Notes: generated from the sequence alone by a model not told the origin. DNA of 64,000 bases from an uncultured Clostridia bacterium (GCA_934149005.1 CAKPDN010000002.1:128817-192816); one strand, 5' to 3'; positions 9,247-19,460 are shown, numbered from the stretch's first letter. Numbers and translations are program-made.

Positions 9247-10179
9247 ATGGTTGAAGATAATGAAATAAAAGCACAAGTATCACCATTTGCAATTAGAGAA
9301 GGAGAAATTAAAACTTTTGATGGTAAAGATGGCTATGTTTCTATGAACCAAATTGTACATAAGATAAATATAGGGCATATTACAGATATTCATTTTGCTA
9401 TATTAGATTTAGTAAATGAATTTGAATTTATAACATCAAGACAATTATATCAAATGCTAGAGATTAAAGGAATTGACCCAAAGTCACAAGATAAATTAAA
9501 TAATAAATTAGATGCTTTAGTAAAATCTAAAATATTAACTAGATATTATTTTACATCTGATGAGGGAAAAGGAATTTATAGAATTTATTGTTTGGAAAAA
9601 ATGGGAAAATACTTATTAACTTCTAAAGAAATTGAATGTAAATGGCAACCATCAGATAATACAAAACCTGTTCCTATGATTAAGAAAAGATTAGCTGGAA
9701 ATCAAGTGTTAATTGCGTATTTGAGAAAAGTAAAAGCATTTGATAGTTATGTTGTTAAACCAGCTATTACTGCTAAAACATTAGGAAAAGTATTTAAAGC
9801 AACAGGTGGGTCTGTAAAACTTTCAAAGAATAGTAAATCAATTCAATTTTTATTTGAAGTTTTTAGAAGAGAACCAGATTGGCAAAAAAAATTAGTTGAA
9901 AAAATGAATTTGTATAAAGATTTTTATGAGAATTTTCAACCAGGTGATTCTGGATTTTCAAGCATACCTCAGTTGATTTTTGTATGTGAAGATGAAAAAC
10001 ATATGGCAGAGTGTTTTAAAGAAATAGTAACAAATAAGGTTGAACTTCCTAAAATTAAATTATTATTTACTACAGATTTAAGACAAAATAAAGAAACTTT
10101 AGATGAAACATTAGTTGAGTTTAAATTAGTTGATGGAAAGTATAAAATGGAAGATGTTGAGCTTAAGTTATTAGGTTAG
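9247..10179 (+). CDS. Winged-helix protein resembling replication-relaxation proteins
   Basis: The 310-residue soluble protein has a helix-turn-helix region around residues 45-115 (FAILDLVNEFEFITSRQLYQML, then KILTRYYFTSDEGKG). The remainder, with LIFVCEDEKHMAE and KIKLLFTTDLRQ, resembles the replication-relaxation family found with plasmids and integrative elements. That link is by pattern only. A VirD4-like ATPase lies 50 kb away on the other strand, so the two could be parts of one chromosomal DNA-transfer remnant. GGAGG precedes the ATG. Confidence 0.55.
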   Translation: MVEDNEIKAQVSPFAIREGEIKTFDGKDGYVSMNQIVHKINIGHITDIHFAILDLVNEFEFITSRQLYQMLEIKGIDPKSQDKLNNKLDALVKSKILTRYYFTSDEGKGIYRIYCLEKMGKYLLTSKEIECKWQPSDNTKPVPMIKKRLAGNQVLIAYLRKVKAFDSYVVKPAITAKTLGKVFKATGGSVKLSKNSKSIQFLFEVFRREPDWQKKLVEKMNLYKDFYENFQPGDSGFSSIPQLIFVCEDEKHMAECFKEIVTNKVELPKIKLLFTTDLRQNKETLDETLVEFKLVDGKYKMEDVELKLLG

Positions 10180-10201
10180 TTATTAATTTTGGAGGGAACA
10201 A

Positions 10202-10850
10202 ATGAAAAATAAAAATTTGTTTAAAAATTTAATTACAGTATCTATGTGCTTTGGAGCTTTAGTTCTTTTGGGAACTACTAGCTCTAAAGCTGTTTTACAA
10301 TCTAATGGAAATGTTGGAACACAATATGCTTTAATAAATGGAATGACTGAAATAAGAAAAATGGAGCAACTTGGTGGTGCAATGGGGTTAAGCGAAAGTA
10401 TTAATTCTGATTTGACTACAAATGGTGATCCTAATAATATTGATGTTCATATGCAAAAAAATACTGAATATGGTGCTTTGGCTATTTTATCTGCTTCTAG
10501 TTATGGGAATCCTAGCAAAGTAAATGATGGAGAGACTACTACTGGTAATGCTACTGGAGTTGTTATGAAAATAAATTCAGAATGGGTTGCAGTACAAGGC
10601 CCAATTTGTTATATTACATGTAAGCGAAAGATATAAGACAAGTGCATCTGGACATGTAGGCGAAGCAATATCTGAAACTAATGGTTGGCATTCTAGCGTT
10701 AATTCGGGTTGGTTTCCAAATGGAGCTGGTGGAATGTTAAGAGCTTATTCTGGAGGTATCTTTTCACATTATACTCATGGTGGACTTAGTGCTAGTTATG
10801 ATGCAGGGCATTATATTCGTGCTGTAGTTGTGCAAGGTGAAGGATTTTAA
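10202..10850 (+). pseudogene. Secreted surface protein interrupted by a +1 frame change
   Basis: A signal peptide (residues 8-30, FKNLITVSMCFGALVLLG) is followed by a domain with NIDVHMQKNTEYGALAIL and SSYGNPSKVNDG, seen in many Clostridia surface proteins. The first frame stops at 10636. A second frame, +1 relative to the first, carries the expected C-terminal part (RYKTSASGHVGEA, NGWHS, ending AVVVQGEGF) to 10850. No CGG codon is involved. The shift could lie at GGCCC (about 10599) or at CGA A (10624). It may be a real pseudogene, a sequence error, or a different shift site. Confidence 0.6.
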
Positions 10851-10893
10851 TTTTTTTTCTAATTAATATACACTAAAAAGAAAGGGAAGGGTT

Positions 10894-13173
10894 ATGAAAA
10901 AATTAGAAAAAATTAAAAAAGCTATAAATAAGAAAAGAATAATAATAATTTTAATTATATTGGTTATACTCATATCATTATTTTCTATTGCAAATATTAT
11001 TAGAGAGAGTATAAAAAGAAACAGAGAAGCAGAAAAACTTTCTAATTTTACTTGGGAAACCAAATTATTTACTTTAAATAATGATTATACATATACTTTT
11101 TCGTGTCTTGTAAAAGTGCAAGAAATAGATGGAATTGAAACAGTTAAATATCAAAAAGATGGAAAAGAAGTAGAACTTAAATGTAATGGTAAACAAAGTG
11201 TTGGTATAGATTTTACTGCTATTGAGAATACAGATTATGAATTTAAGATAAAGCCAGTTGGAAAAGCAGAGAAAAAAGAAATATTAAATGCTAAAAGAAA
11301 GGTTTCTGGTGAAGGAACTTATAAATTAGTGAATGGAGTATATGTAAATACACCATTTTTAGAAAACTTTAATAAAAAATATACAAGATATTTAAATCCT
11401 AAAAATGACCAAACATTAGAGCTATCAAATTGGGTATATGATACAGAACCAGAAAATTGGTATGATTATAATAATCAAAAATGGGCTAATGTCTATGTGG
11501 AAACAGAAGGCGTAGAAGCATATTATGTATGGGTTCCAAGATATGTGTACAAGCTAGACCAAGACATACAAAGGTCAGATGTAAAATTTGTTGATGTATA
11601 TAATAATTATAAAGATGCACAAACAGGAAGTATTACAACTTATGCAGAATTGATAGAAGAAGGATATAAATTACCAGAGGCTTTTGAATTTGGAGATGAT
11701 AATTCAGATAAAAGCTTAATGATTACTTCTATATCTGGATATTGGGTTTCAAAATATCAATTAAGTGAATTAGCTAAGTTTAATATAGATTATAATATGA
11801 GAGCTAGTAAGTCTAGTATTGTTATAAATAATTTTACTAACAATGTAACTGATAAAGCAACAAGTTTTACATATGCACTAAATGGACAAATAAAACATAC
11901 AAGTGATAGCTTAGAAGATTATACATTTACGGGACTTATAGAGAATGAGACATATATAGTAAATGTAACTGCTTTGGATACTAATGGAGCAATAGTAGGA
12001 AGCATGACAAAAACATTAGAGCCAACTGAGGTTAACAATCCTAATTTGGAGGGCTTTGATCCAGATACAACATTCTATGTTTATTATGATGAAGATGGAA
12101 CAGAACATAATGAGATTCCAATTAGTAAAGAAGCACCAAGTAGTTGGTATAATTATACATATTCAAATTGGGCTAACATAGTTACAAGAAATGACGGACT
12201 TGAAACATATTATGTTTGGATACCACGTTATCAATATAAATTAAACCAAACGAGTCAAAGGTCAGATGTTAAATTTATAATGGGAACAAGTACAACAACT
12301 GAAACAGGGTATCAAATTCCAGAAGCATTCTGGTGGGACAAAAATGATGATGGTAAACAAGATGATGGAGAGCAATTAACAGGATATTGGATAACAAAAT
12401 ATCAATTATCAAGGGAAGAAAGTAATGCAAGAATTACTGCTGAATTATCCCCTTCAAGTGATTGTATTCATGTAAAAGATATAACAGGAACATTGTTACA
12501 AACCACAAATAGTGATGGAAAAACAGAAGATGTCCCAATTAAATATGAATATTATTTGAATGGTGAATTAAAACATGAGGGAACATCAAGGACTGAAAAT
12601 TATACATATACAGGATTAAGTATAAACACAACATATACTGTAAATATAATTGCAAGAAATTCATCAACCAATAAATATATTGGTGCAATAACCAAAAAAG
12701 TTACAACAAAAATTGCAAATGACCCGGATTTAACAAGTTTCAAGAGTAATGGGGATTTGAAAGCAAGAACATATTATGTTGTATATGATGGTGATAGTAT
12801 AAGTGAATATGTGCCAATAGAACAAGGTGCTCCATCAAATTGGTATGATTATAGTCAAAGTAAATGGGCAAATATTGTGGTAACTGATGGAAATGTAAGT
12901 GGAAACACTATAACAGATGCAACTGCAACAAGTTATTTTGTTTGGGTTCCACGTTACGAATATAAAATTTTGAATTCTGTAAATGATTGGAGTAATTTAG
13001 ATACTTCAAATGCACGTTCAGATGTAAAGTTTTTGAATGGTACAGATAATAATGCTGATGATGGTTATCAAATTCCTGAGGCTTTCTGGTGGGATAAAAA
13101 TGATAATGGAACTGAAGAGGATGGAGAGCAGTTAACAGGTTATTGGATAAGTAAATACCAGTTGAGTAATTAA
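10894..13173 (+). CDS. Membrane-anchored surface protein with three W-rich repeats
   Basis: This 759-residue protein has one N-terminal membrane anchor (about residues 15-35, very rich in Ile) and a long extracellular part. Three repeats start near residues 185, 413 and 645. Each has a WYDY..KWAN block, then a YYVWVPRYEYKL-like block, a RSDVKF block and an LTGYWISKYQLS block. Between them lie fibronectin-III-like beta segments (DYTFTGLIENETYIVNVTA). The last repeat ends the protein abruptly at KYQLSN. This is a cell-surface protein of unknown function. AAGGGAAGGG precedes the ATG. Confidence 0.7.
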   Translation: MKKLEKIKKAINKKRIIIILIILVILISLFSIANIIRESIKRNREAEKLSNFTWETKLFTLNNDYTYTFSCLVKVQEIDGIETVKYQKDGKEVELKCNGKQSVGIDFTAIENTDYEFKIKPVGKAEKKEILNAKRKVSGEGTYKLVNGVYVNTPFLENFNKKYTRYLNPKNDQTLELSNWVYDTEPENWYDYNNQKWANVYVETEGVEAYYVWVPRYVYKLDQDIQRSDVKFVDVYNNYKDAQTGSITTYAELIEEGYKLPEAFEFGDDNSDKSLMITSISGYWVSKYQLSELAKFNIDYNMRASKSSIVINNFTNNVTDKATSFTYALNGQIKHTSDSLEDYTFTGLIENETYIVNVTALDTNGAIVGSMTKTLEPTEVNNPNLEGFDPDTTFYVYYDEDGTEHNEIPISKEAPSSWYNYTYSNWANIVTRNDGLETYYVWIPRYQYKLNQTSQRSDVKFIMGTSTTTETGYQIPEAFWWDKNDDGKQDDGEQLTGYWITKYQLSREESNARITAELSPSSDCIHVKDITGTLLQTTNSDGKTEDVPIKYEYYLNGELKHEGTSRTENYTYTGLSINTTYTVNIIARNSSTNKYIGAITKKVTTKIANDPDLTSFKSNGDLKARTYYVVYDGDSISEYVPIEQGAPSNWYDYSQSKWANIVVTDGNVSGNTITDATATSYFVWVPRYEYKILNSVNDWSNLDTSNARSDVKFLNGTDNNADDGYQIPEAFWWDKNDNGTEEDGEQLTGYWISKYQLSN

Positions 13174-13217
13174 AATTATAATGAACAGAAAATTTATAGT
13201 ATAAACTTTTATGTATG

Positions 13218-13259
13218 AGCAAATCTGAAAAAATTCTTTTCAGATTTGCTTTAGTTTTT
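13218..13259 (+). terminator. Intrinsic terminator
   Basis: AGCAAATCTGAAAA pairs with TTTTCAGATTTGCT, followed by a T-rich tail. Confidence 0.8.
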
Positions 13260-13367
13260 GTAGTATATTGTAAAAAAATAAATTAAAATAGATAAATATG
13301 TTATTAACTGCACAAAATATTGGCAAAAATAAAAAAGTAATTTATAATTTATTATGGGGTGATATTT

Positions 13368-14558
13368 ATGATAAAAAGACCAGAATACTTAGATACTCTT
13401 ATAAGATTTAAAGATAAAGATTTGATAAAAGTTGTAACAGGAATAAGAAGATGTGGTAAGTCAACATTGTTTGATTTATATTGTGAATATTTAAAAGAAC
13501 AAGGAATAGAAGAAGAACAAATAATTAAAATAAATTTAGAAGATAGAAAGTATAGTGAATTAGATGATTATACAAAGCTATATGATTATATTGAAGAAAG
13601 GCTTATTCCAGAAAAAAACAATTATGTATTTATAGATGAAGTCCAAAATGTACCTGATTTTCAGAAGGCATGTGATAGTTTATATATTAAAAAAAATGTT
13701 GATTTATATATCACAGGTTCAAATGCATATTTATTATCGGGAGAACTTGCAACATTACTATCAGGTAGATATATAGAAATAAAAATGATGCCTTTATCAT
13801 TTAAAGAGTATATATCTTATGTTGGAGAAATGGATTTACAAAAAAAATATAGGGACTATATTACGAAAAGTTCTTTTCCATATGCTCTTAATTTTGAAAA
13901 TAAAAAGGATAGAAATTTTTATTTGGAAAGTATATATAATTCTATAATTTTAAAAGATATAGTAGAAAGAAAAAGAAGTATTGATATAACAATGCTAAAT
14001 AGTGTAACAAGATTTATGTTCGATAATATAGGAAATTTATGTTCTACAACTAAAATTGCTAATTCAATGATTTCTTCTGGAAGAAAAATATCAGTTCATA
14101 CAGTTGATAGTTATTTGCAATCATTATTGGATAGTTTTGTTTTATATAAAGCAGAAAGATATGATATAAAGGGAAAACAATATTTAGCAAGTGGTTATAA
14201 ATATTACGTTTGTGATATAGGGCTTAGATATTATTTGCTTGGTGATAAACCAGTGGATGCTGGACATATCCTTGAAAATGTAGTTTATTTGGAATTATTA
14301 AGAAGAGGCTATCAGGTATATGTTGGAAAGAATGGAGATTCTGAAGTTAATTTTATAGCAATAGGAGAAAATGGTGAGGAATATTATCAAGTGTGCTATT
14401 CTGTGAGAGAAGAAAATACATTAAAGAGAGAACTTATGCCATTAGATACTATATCAGACTATAACCCCAAATATTTATTAACAATGGATGATGAACCAAT
14501 AATGTCTCATAATGGTATAAAACAGATATATGTATTAGATTGGTTATTGAATAAATAA
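13368..14558 (+). CDS. AAA ATPase with DUF4143 C-terminal domain
   Basis: The 396-residue protein has a Walker A motif (GIRRCGKSTLF) at about residues 28-38, a Walker B motif FIDEVQNV and the sensor-like YITGSNAYLLSGELATLLSGR. The C-terminal part (DIGLRYYLLG, HILENVVYLELLRRGYQVYVGK) is the nuclease-like DUF4143 domain. This family is common in anaerobes and its substrate is unknown; a link to defence or mobile DNA has been suggested for relatives. The ATG at 13368 follows GGGGTGA; an earlier GTG frame start is unlikely. It ends at a terminator shared with pflA. Confidence 0.82.
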   Translation: MIKRPEYLDTLIRFKDKDLIKVVTGIRRCGKSTLFDLYCEYLKEQGIEEEQIIKINLEDRKYSELDDYTKLYDYIEERLIPEKNNYVFIDEVQNVPDFQKACDSLYIKKNVDLYITGSNAYLLSGELATLLSGRYIEIKMMPLSFKEYISYVGEMDLQKKYRDYITKSSFPYALNFENKKDRNFYLESIYNSIILKDIVERKRSIDITMLNSVTRFMFDNIGNLCSTTKIANSMISSGRKISVHTVDSYLQSLLDSFVLYKAERYDIKGKQYLASGYKYYVCDIGLRYYLLGDKPVDAGHILENVVYLELLRRGYQVYVGKNGDSEVNFIAIGENGEEYYQVCYSVREENTLKRELMPLDTISDYNPKYLLTMDDEPIMSHNGIKQIYVLDWLLNK

Positions 14559-14589
14559 AAAATTCTAGGGAATTTCTAGAATTTTTTTT
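14557..14589. terminator. Bidirectional terminator between two convergent genes
   Basis: AAAATTCTAG pairs with CTAGAATTTT and T or A runs flank it on both sides. It overlaps the last codons of pflA, which are read from the other strand. Confidence 0.7.
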
Positions 14590-15302
14590 GCTCTTTTTAC
14601 ATCATCATCATTTGCAACTCGTACACCATCTAATTCATATTTTAGATTTAACTTTTCCCATTTATATCTACCCATATCATGGTATGGAAGAATTTCTATT
14701 TTATCAACGGTTTTTAAACTAGATATAAAATCTTTTAATTTTAATAAGTCATGTTCATCATCAGTATATCCAGGAACAAGAACTTGTCTAATCCACATAT
14801 GAATATTATTATCACTTAAATAACGTGCAAAAGCAAGTTCTTTTTCATTGTTAAATCCAACTAAATCTTTAGCTTTATTGGAATCAATGTGTTTTATATC
14901 TAATAAAACTAAATCTGTAAGAGAAAGTAGTTTTTTTATATCATTTGTTAAGGTAACCATACCTGATGTGTCAATACAAGTATGAATATTTTCTTTTTTT
15001 AGTTTTTCAAATAATTCAATTAAGAATTTAACTTGTAATAAAGGTTCGCCTCCAGTTACAGTTACACCACCATTTGGATAAATATAATTTTTATATTTCA
15101 TTATTTTTTCAAAAATATCATCTAAAGATTTATATTCTCCGCCATTCATATCCCAAGTATCACGATTATGACAGTATTTACATTGTAAATGACATCCTTG
15201 TAAAAATAGTACAAATCTTATTCCGGGACCATCTACTGTTCCAAATGATTCTATTGAATGTACTTTTGCATAATATTTTAAATCAATATCTTTCTTTTCC
15301 AT
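14565..15302 (-). CDS. pflA: Pyruvate formate-lyase activating enzyme
   Basis: A radical SAM enzyme of 245 residues that makes the glycyl radical on PflB. The cluster cysteines are C37, C41 and C44 (CHLQCKYC). VDGPGIRFVLFLQG before them and GGVTVTGGEPLLQ after them are typical. It lies downstream of pflB on the same strand, with a repeat element of about 145 bases in the gap, so co-transcription through the repeat is likely. TAGGAGA stands before the ATG. Confidence 0.93.
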   Translation of the reverse strand: MEKKDIDLKYYAKVHSIESFGTVDGPGIRFVLFLQGCHLQCKYCHNRDTWDMNGGEYKSLDDIFEKIMKYKNYIYPNGGVTVTGGEPLLQVKFLIELFEKLKKENIHTCIDTSGMVTLTNDIKKLLSLTDLVLLDIKHIDSNKAKDLVGFNNEKELAFARYLSDNNIHMWIRQVLVPGYTDDEHDLLKLKDFISSLKTVDKIEILPYHDMGRYKWEKLNLKYELDGVRVANDDDVKRAKKILEIP

Positions 15303-15321
15303 ATTGTTTCTCCTAAAAATT

Positions 15322-15467
15322 TCGGGATTACGGGGGATTACGGGGCCACCACATAAAATCCCTTATAATATTTATTTCTATATTCCAATTATTTTTAAAA
15401 CTTTTTATAAGGGATTTTATGTGGTGGCCCCGTAATCCCTCGTTCCCCGTAATCCCTCCGAATCCCC
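15322..15467. mobile_element. Paired REP/MITE element, copy 1 (pflA-pflB gap)
   Basis: Two inverted copies of a core (GGGATTACGGGGCCACCAC ... AAATCCC) enclose an AT-rich spacer, giving a long hairpin. A nearly identical element in opposite orientation lies at 27212-27358. The core is the same family as the palindromes flanking the RAYT transposase at 32.9-33.8 kb, so this is probably a non-autonomous element moved by it. Confidence 0.8.
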
Positions 15468-15494
15468 TTTAATCTCACTTAATTTTTTTTAAAA

Positions 15495-17732
15495 CTAAAT
15501 TTTTTCATGAATAGTTCTGTTTATAACATCTAATTGTTGTTCTCTTGTTAATTTTGTAAAGTTAACAGCATATCCAGAAACACGAATTGTAAGTTGAGGA
15601 TATTTTTCTGGATGGTCCATAGCATCTAATAACAAACTTCTATCAAAAACATTGACATTGATGTGATGACCTGTTTGTTTAAAATATCCATCTAACATAT
15701 TAACTAAGTTTGTAATTTTTTCATCTTCAGTTTTTCCAAGTGTTCCAGGTGTTATTGAGAATGTATAAGAAATACCATCTTCTGCTTCTTCAAATGGAAG
15801 TTTTGCAATTGAGTTCATAACTGCTAATGCTCCATTTGTATCTCTACCATGTAGCGGATTTGCTCCTGGTCCGAATGGAGCTCCAGATCTTCTTCCATCT
15901 GGTGTGTTTCCTGTATTTTTACCATAAACAACATTTGATGTTATTGTTAGTATTGATAATGTTTGCTTTGAGTTTCTATAAGTTTGATGTTTTTGTAATT
16001 TTGTTAAAAATCTTTTTACAATACTTACTGCAATTTCATCAACTCTATCATCATCATTACCAAATTTAGGGAAGTCTCCTTTAATTTCGTAATCGACAGC
16101 TAGACCTGTTTCATCTCTTATAACTTTTACTTTTGCATATTTTATAGCTGATAATGAATCTGCAACTACTGATAATCCAGCAATTCCGCATGCCATTGTT
16201 CTTAAAATTTCTCTGTCATGTAAAGCCATTTCAATTGCTTCATATGAATATTTATCATGCATATAGTGAATAGCATTTAATGCTTTTATATAAATTTTTG
16301 CAACATATTCCATCATTTGGTCAAATTTTTCTAATACTTCGTCAAAGTCTAAGTATTCAGAAGTGATTGGTTCATATTTTGGTGTAACTTGCTTTCCAGA
16401 GATTTCATCTCTACCACCATTTATAGCATATAATAATGTTTTTGCTAAGTTTGCTCTTGCACCAAAGAATTGCATTTGTTTTCCTATTTTCATAGGTGAA
16501 ACACAACATGCGATTCCATAATCATCTCCTAAAGTGATTCTCATTAAATCATCATTTTCGTATTGAATTGAAGATGTTTTTATTGATAAATCTGTTGTAT
16601 ATCTTTTGAATCCTTCTGGTAATCTTGTTGACCATAAAACTGTTAAGTTTGGCTCTGGGGCCGGTCCTAAGTTTTCTAGTGTGTGTAAAATTCTAAATGA
16701 GTTTTTAGTAACTAATGTTCTACCATCAATTCCCATGCCGCCAATACTTTCAGTTACCCAAACAGGGTCACCACTAAATAATTCATTATATTCAGGTGTT
16801 CTTAAAAATCTAACTAATCTTAATTTCATAACGAAATGATCCATTATTTCTTGAACTTGTTCTTCTGTTAATGTTCCATTAGCTAAATCTCTTTCAAAAT
16901 AGATGTCTAAGAAGGTAGAGGTTCTACCAATACTCATTGCAGCACCATTTTGATCTTTTATTGCTCCTAAATATCCAAAGTATAGCCATTGAACAGCTTC
17001 TTTTGCATTTGAAGCAGGTTTTGATATATCATATCCATATTTTGCAGCCATTACTTTTAATGCTTGTAAGCTATCTATTTGTTCTTTGATTTCTTCTCTT
17101 TCACGAATTATTTTTTCTGTAAATTCGTTTGTATCTAAAACTTCTAGTTCATTTTTCTTTTCTTCAATTAAAATATCAACACCATAAAGTGCAACTCTTC
17201 TATAATCTCCTATAATTCTTCCACGACCATATCCATCTGGTAGACCGGTTATTAAATGACTACTTCTTGCAGCTCTTATATCTGGTGTGTATACACTAAA
17301 AACTCCATCATTATGAGTTTTTCTTATTGTATGAAAAATTTTATCAACTTCTGGTTCGACTTCTCTTCCATAAGCTTCACAAGATTTTTCTACAATACGA
17401 ATTCCTCCAAATGGCATAATGGCTCTTTTTAAAGGTGCATCTGTTTGTAGACCTACGATTTCTTCTAGGTCTTTATCAATGTATCCTGCATCATGTGCTG
17501 ATACTGTTGATACTGTTTTTGTGTCTATGTCTAATACACCGCCTTTTGCTTCTTTTTCTTTTTTATATAATTCTAAAACTTCATTCCATAGCTTTTTTGT
17601 TTTTTCGGTAGTTCCTTTTAAGAAACTTGAGTCTCCTTTATATGGTGTGTAGTTGTTTTGTATAAAGTCTCTTACATTTATTTCATGTTGCCAGTCTCCT
17701 GCTTTAAATTTATTCCATTCTTTGAATTCCAT
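15495..17732 (-). CDS. pflB: Pyruvate formate-lyase
   Basis: Converts pyruvate and CoA to acetyl-CoA and formate by a glycyl radical mechanism in the anaerobic cytoplasm. The protein is 745 residues, normal for the family. The active-site cysteine pair is in [10 protein letters not shown], and the radical glycine is in the C-terminal [10 protein letters not shown] block. [17 protein letters not shown] is also typical. AGGAGG precedes the ATG. Possible promoter elements read TTGCTA and TATTAT with 17-base spacing upstream on the minus strand. The gene is intact. Confidence 0.96.
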   Translation of the reverse strand: MEFKEWNKFKAGDWQHEINVRDFIQNNYTPYKGDSSFLKGTTEKTKKLWNEVLELYKKEKEAKGGVLDIDTKTVSTVSAHDAGYIDKDLEEIVGLQTDAPLKRAIMPFGGIRIVEKSCEAYGREVEPEVDKIFHTIRKTHNDGVFSVYTPDIRAARSSHLITGLPDGYGRGRIIGDYRRVALYGVDILIEEKKNELEVLDTNEFTEKIIREREEIKEQIDSLQALKVMAAKYGYDISKPASNAKEAVQWLYFGYLGAIKDQNGAAMSIGRTSTFLDIYFERDLANGTLTEEQVQEIMDHFVMKLRLVRFLRTPEYNELFSGDPVWVTESIGGMGIDGRTLVTKNSFRILHTLENLGPAPEPNLTVLWSTRLPEGFKRYTTDLSIKTSSIQYENDDLMRITLGDDYGIACCVSPMKIGKQMQFFGARANLAKTLLYAINGGRDEISGKQVTPKYEPITSEYLDFDEVLEKFDQMMEYVAKIYIKALNAIHYMHDKYSYEAIEMALHDREILRTMACGIAGLSVVADSLSAIKYAKVKVIRDETGLAVDYEIKGDFPKFGNDDDRVDEIAVSIVKRFLTKLQKHQTYRNSKQTLSILTITSNVVYGKNTGNTPDGRRSGAPFGPGANPLHGRDTNGALAVMNSIAKLPFEEAEDGISYTFSITPGTLGKTEDEKITNLVNMLDGYFKQTGHHINVNVFDRSLLLDAMDHPEKYPQLTIRVSGYAVNFTKLTREQQLDVINRTIHEKI

Positions 17733-17842
17733 AAATTTTACCTCCTATTTTTTTTTATTATTTCCAAATTTCTCAAATATTATAATAGCATAAGTAAGGT
17801 TTATTAGCAATCTTTTTAAAATAAATATATTTTTATAAATAT

Positions 17843-17880
17843 GAAAAAGCTATAATTTAATATATTATAGCCGTTTTTTT
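17843..17880 (-). terminator. Terminator after the XRE regulator
   Basis: GCTATAAT pairs with ATTATAGC, with T runs in the minus-strand direction and also a T run on the plus strand, so it may work both ways. Confidence 0.6.
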
Positions 17881-17889
17881 GTTATAAAA

Positions 17890-18300
17890 TTAATTTGTTT
17901 TTGTTTGTTTTTTGAAATTTTCTTCTAATTGTAATTTGATTAAGTCGCTAGTTAATCTATTTACTACCTTTTTATTGTAATCATTTAATTGAGAGTAATT
18001 TTCCAAAAATTTGTTATCAATTATATCAATTGTATTGGAAGAATCAATTTCGATTAAATCACTAAATAAGAAATCAGAAGAAATATTTAATGCTTTGCAT
18101 AATCCAACAATAGTACTAGCACTACCAAAAGCGATACCACGTTCTAATTGACTAATATATCTAGGAGATAATAATGTTTTTTCAGCAAGGTCTTCTTGAG
18201 TGTAATTTGTTTTTGATCTAGCTAATTTGATTTTCTTTCCAATATTTTTTCTTAGCATTTTTTCGTGTTTTTTTCTTAATTTTTTTTCGTTTTCTGTCAT
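17890..18300 (-). CDS. XRE-family transcription regulator
   Basis: The 136-residue protein has a helix-turn-helix at about residues 20-75 (YTQEDLAEKTLLSPRYISQLERG) like phage Cro/CI and SinR relatives. The C-terminal part is helical and may dimerise. The ATG at 18300 sits behind TAGGAGG; a longer frame starting at 18339 lacks such a site. It is divergent from mraZ, with a repeat element between. Confidence 0.8.
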   Translation of the reverse strand: MTENEKKLRKKHEKMLRKNIGKKIKLARSKTNYTQEDLAEKTLLSPRYISQLERGIAFGSASTIVGLCKALNISSDFLFSDLIEIDSSNTIDIIDNKFLENYSQLNDYNKKVVNRLTSDLIKLQLEENFKKQTKTN

Positions 18301-18443
18301 ATAAAACCTCCTAATAGTTACTTTACATGAGTATAACAATGAAAGTTAAAAAACAACATGAATTATTAGTATGAAAAATAATATGTAGTAATACTAATAA
18401 TGTTATAATTTTTAATAGACTGTAAACTGTAGTTACAATTTCC

Positions 18444-18633
18444 AACAAAATAATTGGTCCAAATGTATATATGTATATGTTTTAATAATTTTCTCGGTTC
18501 AATATGCAACATATACATATATACATTTTTTGCCAGAGTGAGAGAGGCTCGGTTTTTTATGTTAGATTTTATTTTTGAACGCAATGAACAGGATTACCCA
18601 TTAAGGAAGTATCTTATGCATCAATTATTTTGC
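18444..18633. repeat. Fold-back element, truncated copy B
   Basis: The outer arms CAAAATAATTG and CAATTATTTTG and the inner arms GTATATATGTATATG and CATATACATATATAC are complementary. The right segment (CCAGAGTGAGAG, GTTAGATTTTATTTTTGAACG, AATGAACAGG) matches copy C at 63.13-63.19 kb almost exactly and the reverse complement of copy A. The core with GTTCACGCC is missing, so this looks like a deletion derivative. Confidence 0.65.
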
Positions 18634-18689
18634 TAGTGAAGTAAATTGAAACAAATTGTAAAAAAAATTAAAAAAATTTGAAAAAACTA

Positions 18690-18718
18690 TTGCAAAATAT
18701 AAAAAGTTATATTACAAT
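18690..18718 (+). promoter_or_regulatory. Promoter of the division cluster
   Basis: TTGCAA at 18690-18695 and TACAAT at 18713-18718 are 17 bases apart, just upstream of the MraZ boxes. Confidence 0.65.
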
Positions 18719-18725
18719 TTACATT

Positions 18726-18751
18726 AAGTGGAGAGAAGTGGTGTAAAGTGG
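18726..18751 (+). promoter_or_regulatory. MraZ operator: three AAGTGG repeats at 10-base steps
   Basis: AAGTGG occurs at 18726, 18736 and 18746, one helical turn apart, between the promoter and mraZ. MraZ is known to bind short GTGG/TGGG direct repeats upstream of its own gene, so autoregulation of the cluster is likely. Confidence 0.8.
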
Positions 18752-18778
18752 TAGAAAATGAAAAAGAGGTGATAATCA

Positions 18779-19204
18779 TTGCTAATGGGTGAATATGAGC
18801 ATTCTTTGGATGCAAAAGGCAGATTAATAATGCCAGCAAAATTAAGACAAGACATTGGAGAAAAATTCGTTGTAACTAAAGGATTAGATGGATGTCTATT
18901 TGCTTTTTCACAAGAAGAATGGTTAAACTTTGAAACAAAATTAAAATCACTTCCACTATCAGACAAAAATGCAAGAAACTTTGTTAGATTTTTCCTATCA
19001 GGTGCAACTGAATGTGAAATTGATAAACAAGGTAGATTTTTAATACCAACTAATTTAAGATTAGCAGCAGAATTAGATAAAGAAGTAGTAATAATTGGAG
19101 TAGGTACTAGATTAGAAATATGGAATAAAGAAAATTGGCAAAAATGCGATGAAAATATATCAGTAGATGAAATTGCTGAAAATATGACAATGCTTGGTAT
19201 ATAA
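18779..19204 (+). CDS. mraZ: Transcription regulator MraZ
   Basis: The 141-residue protein has two SpoVT-AbrB-like halves with [21 protein letters not shown] and [16 protein letters not shown], both with the conserved DxxGR pattern. It forms a ring that binds direct repeats and regulates the division cluster. The start is TTG at 18779, matching the family start (MLMGEY) and set by AGAGGTGAT; an ATG two codons later is the alternative. It is the first gene of the cluster and lies directly behind its own operator. Confidence 0.92.
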   Translation: MLMGEYEHSLDAKGRLIMPAKLRQDIGEKFVVTKGLDGCLFAFSQEEWLNFETKLKSLPLSDKNARNFVRFFLSGATECEIDKQGRFLIPTNLRLAAELDKEVVIIGVGTRLEIWNKENWQKCDENISVDEIAENMTMLGI

Positions 19205-19455
19205 CTTGCAAAAGTTTATATAAGTACCAAAGAAAAAACTACAAATGATTATATAACAAAAGAAAAACCTACCAAAGACAATTATACCAAAGATAAATTA
19301 TAAAAATTCAAAAGAAGAATTTACAAAAGAATTTAATAAACAAAAGAAAAAATTATAAAAGATTAAAATTACAGAAGAACTAAAAAAACAAAAGTATAAA
19401 ATCAAAAGAAAATAATACAAAAGTATTTTAAAATACCAAAAGAAAAAACATAAAA
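19205..19455 (+). other. A-rich spacer with recurring CAAAAG motif
   Basis: No coding frame. The plus strand is very rich in A and carries about ten copies of ACCAAAG or CAAAAG at irregular intervals of about 20 bases. It would form a largely unpaired region of the mRNA between mraZ and rsmH. Confidence 0.4.
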
Positions 19456-19460
19456 TTAAA

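Noticed and set aside
10624..10627. CGA as a second general shift codon
   Set aside because: CGA is read as ordinary Arg in rsmH, ftsL, ricT, the calcium ATPase and the gene at 53960, so one uncertain case is not enough.
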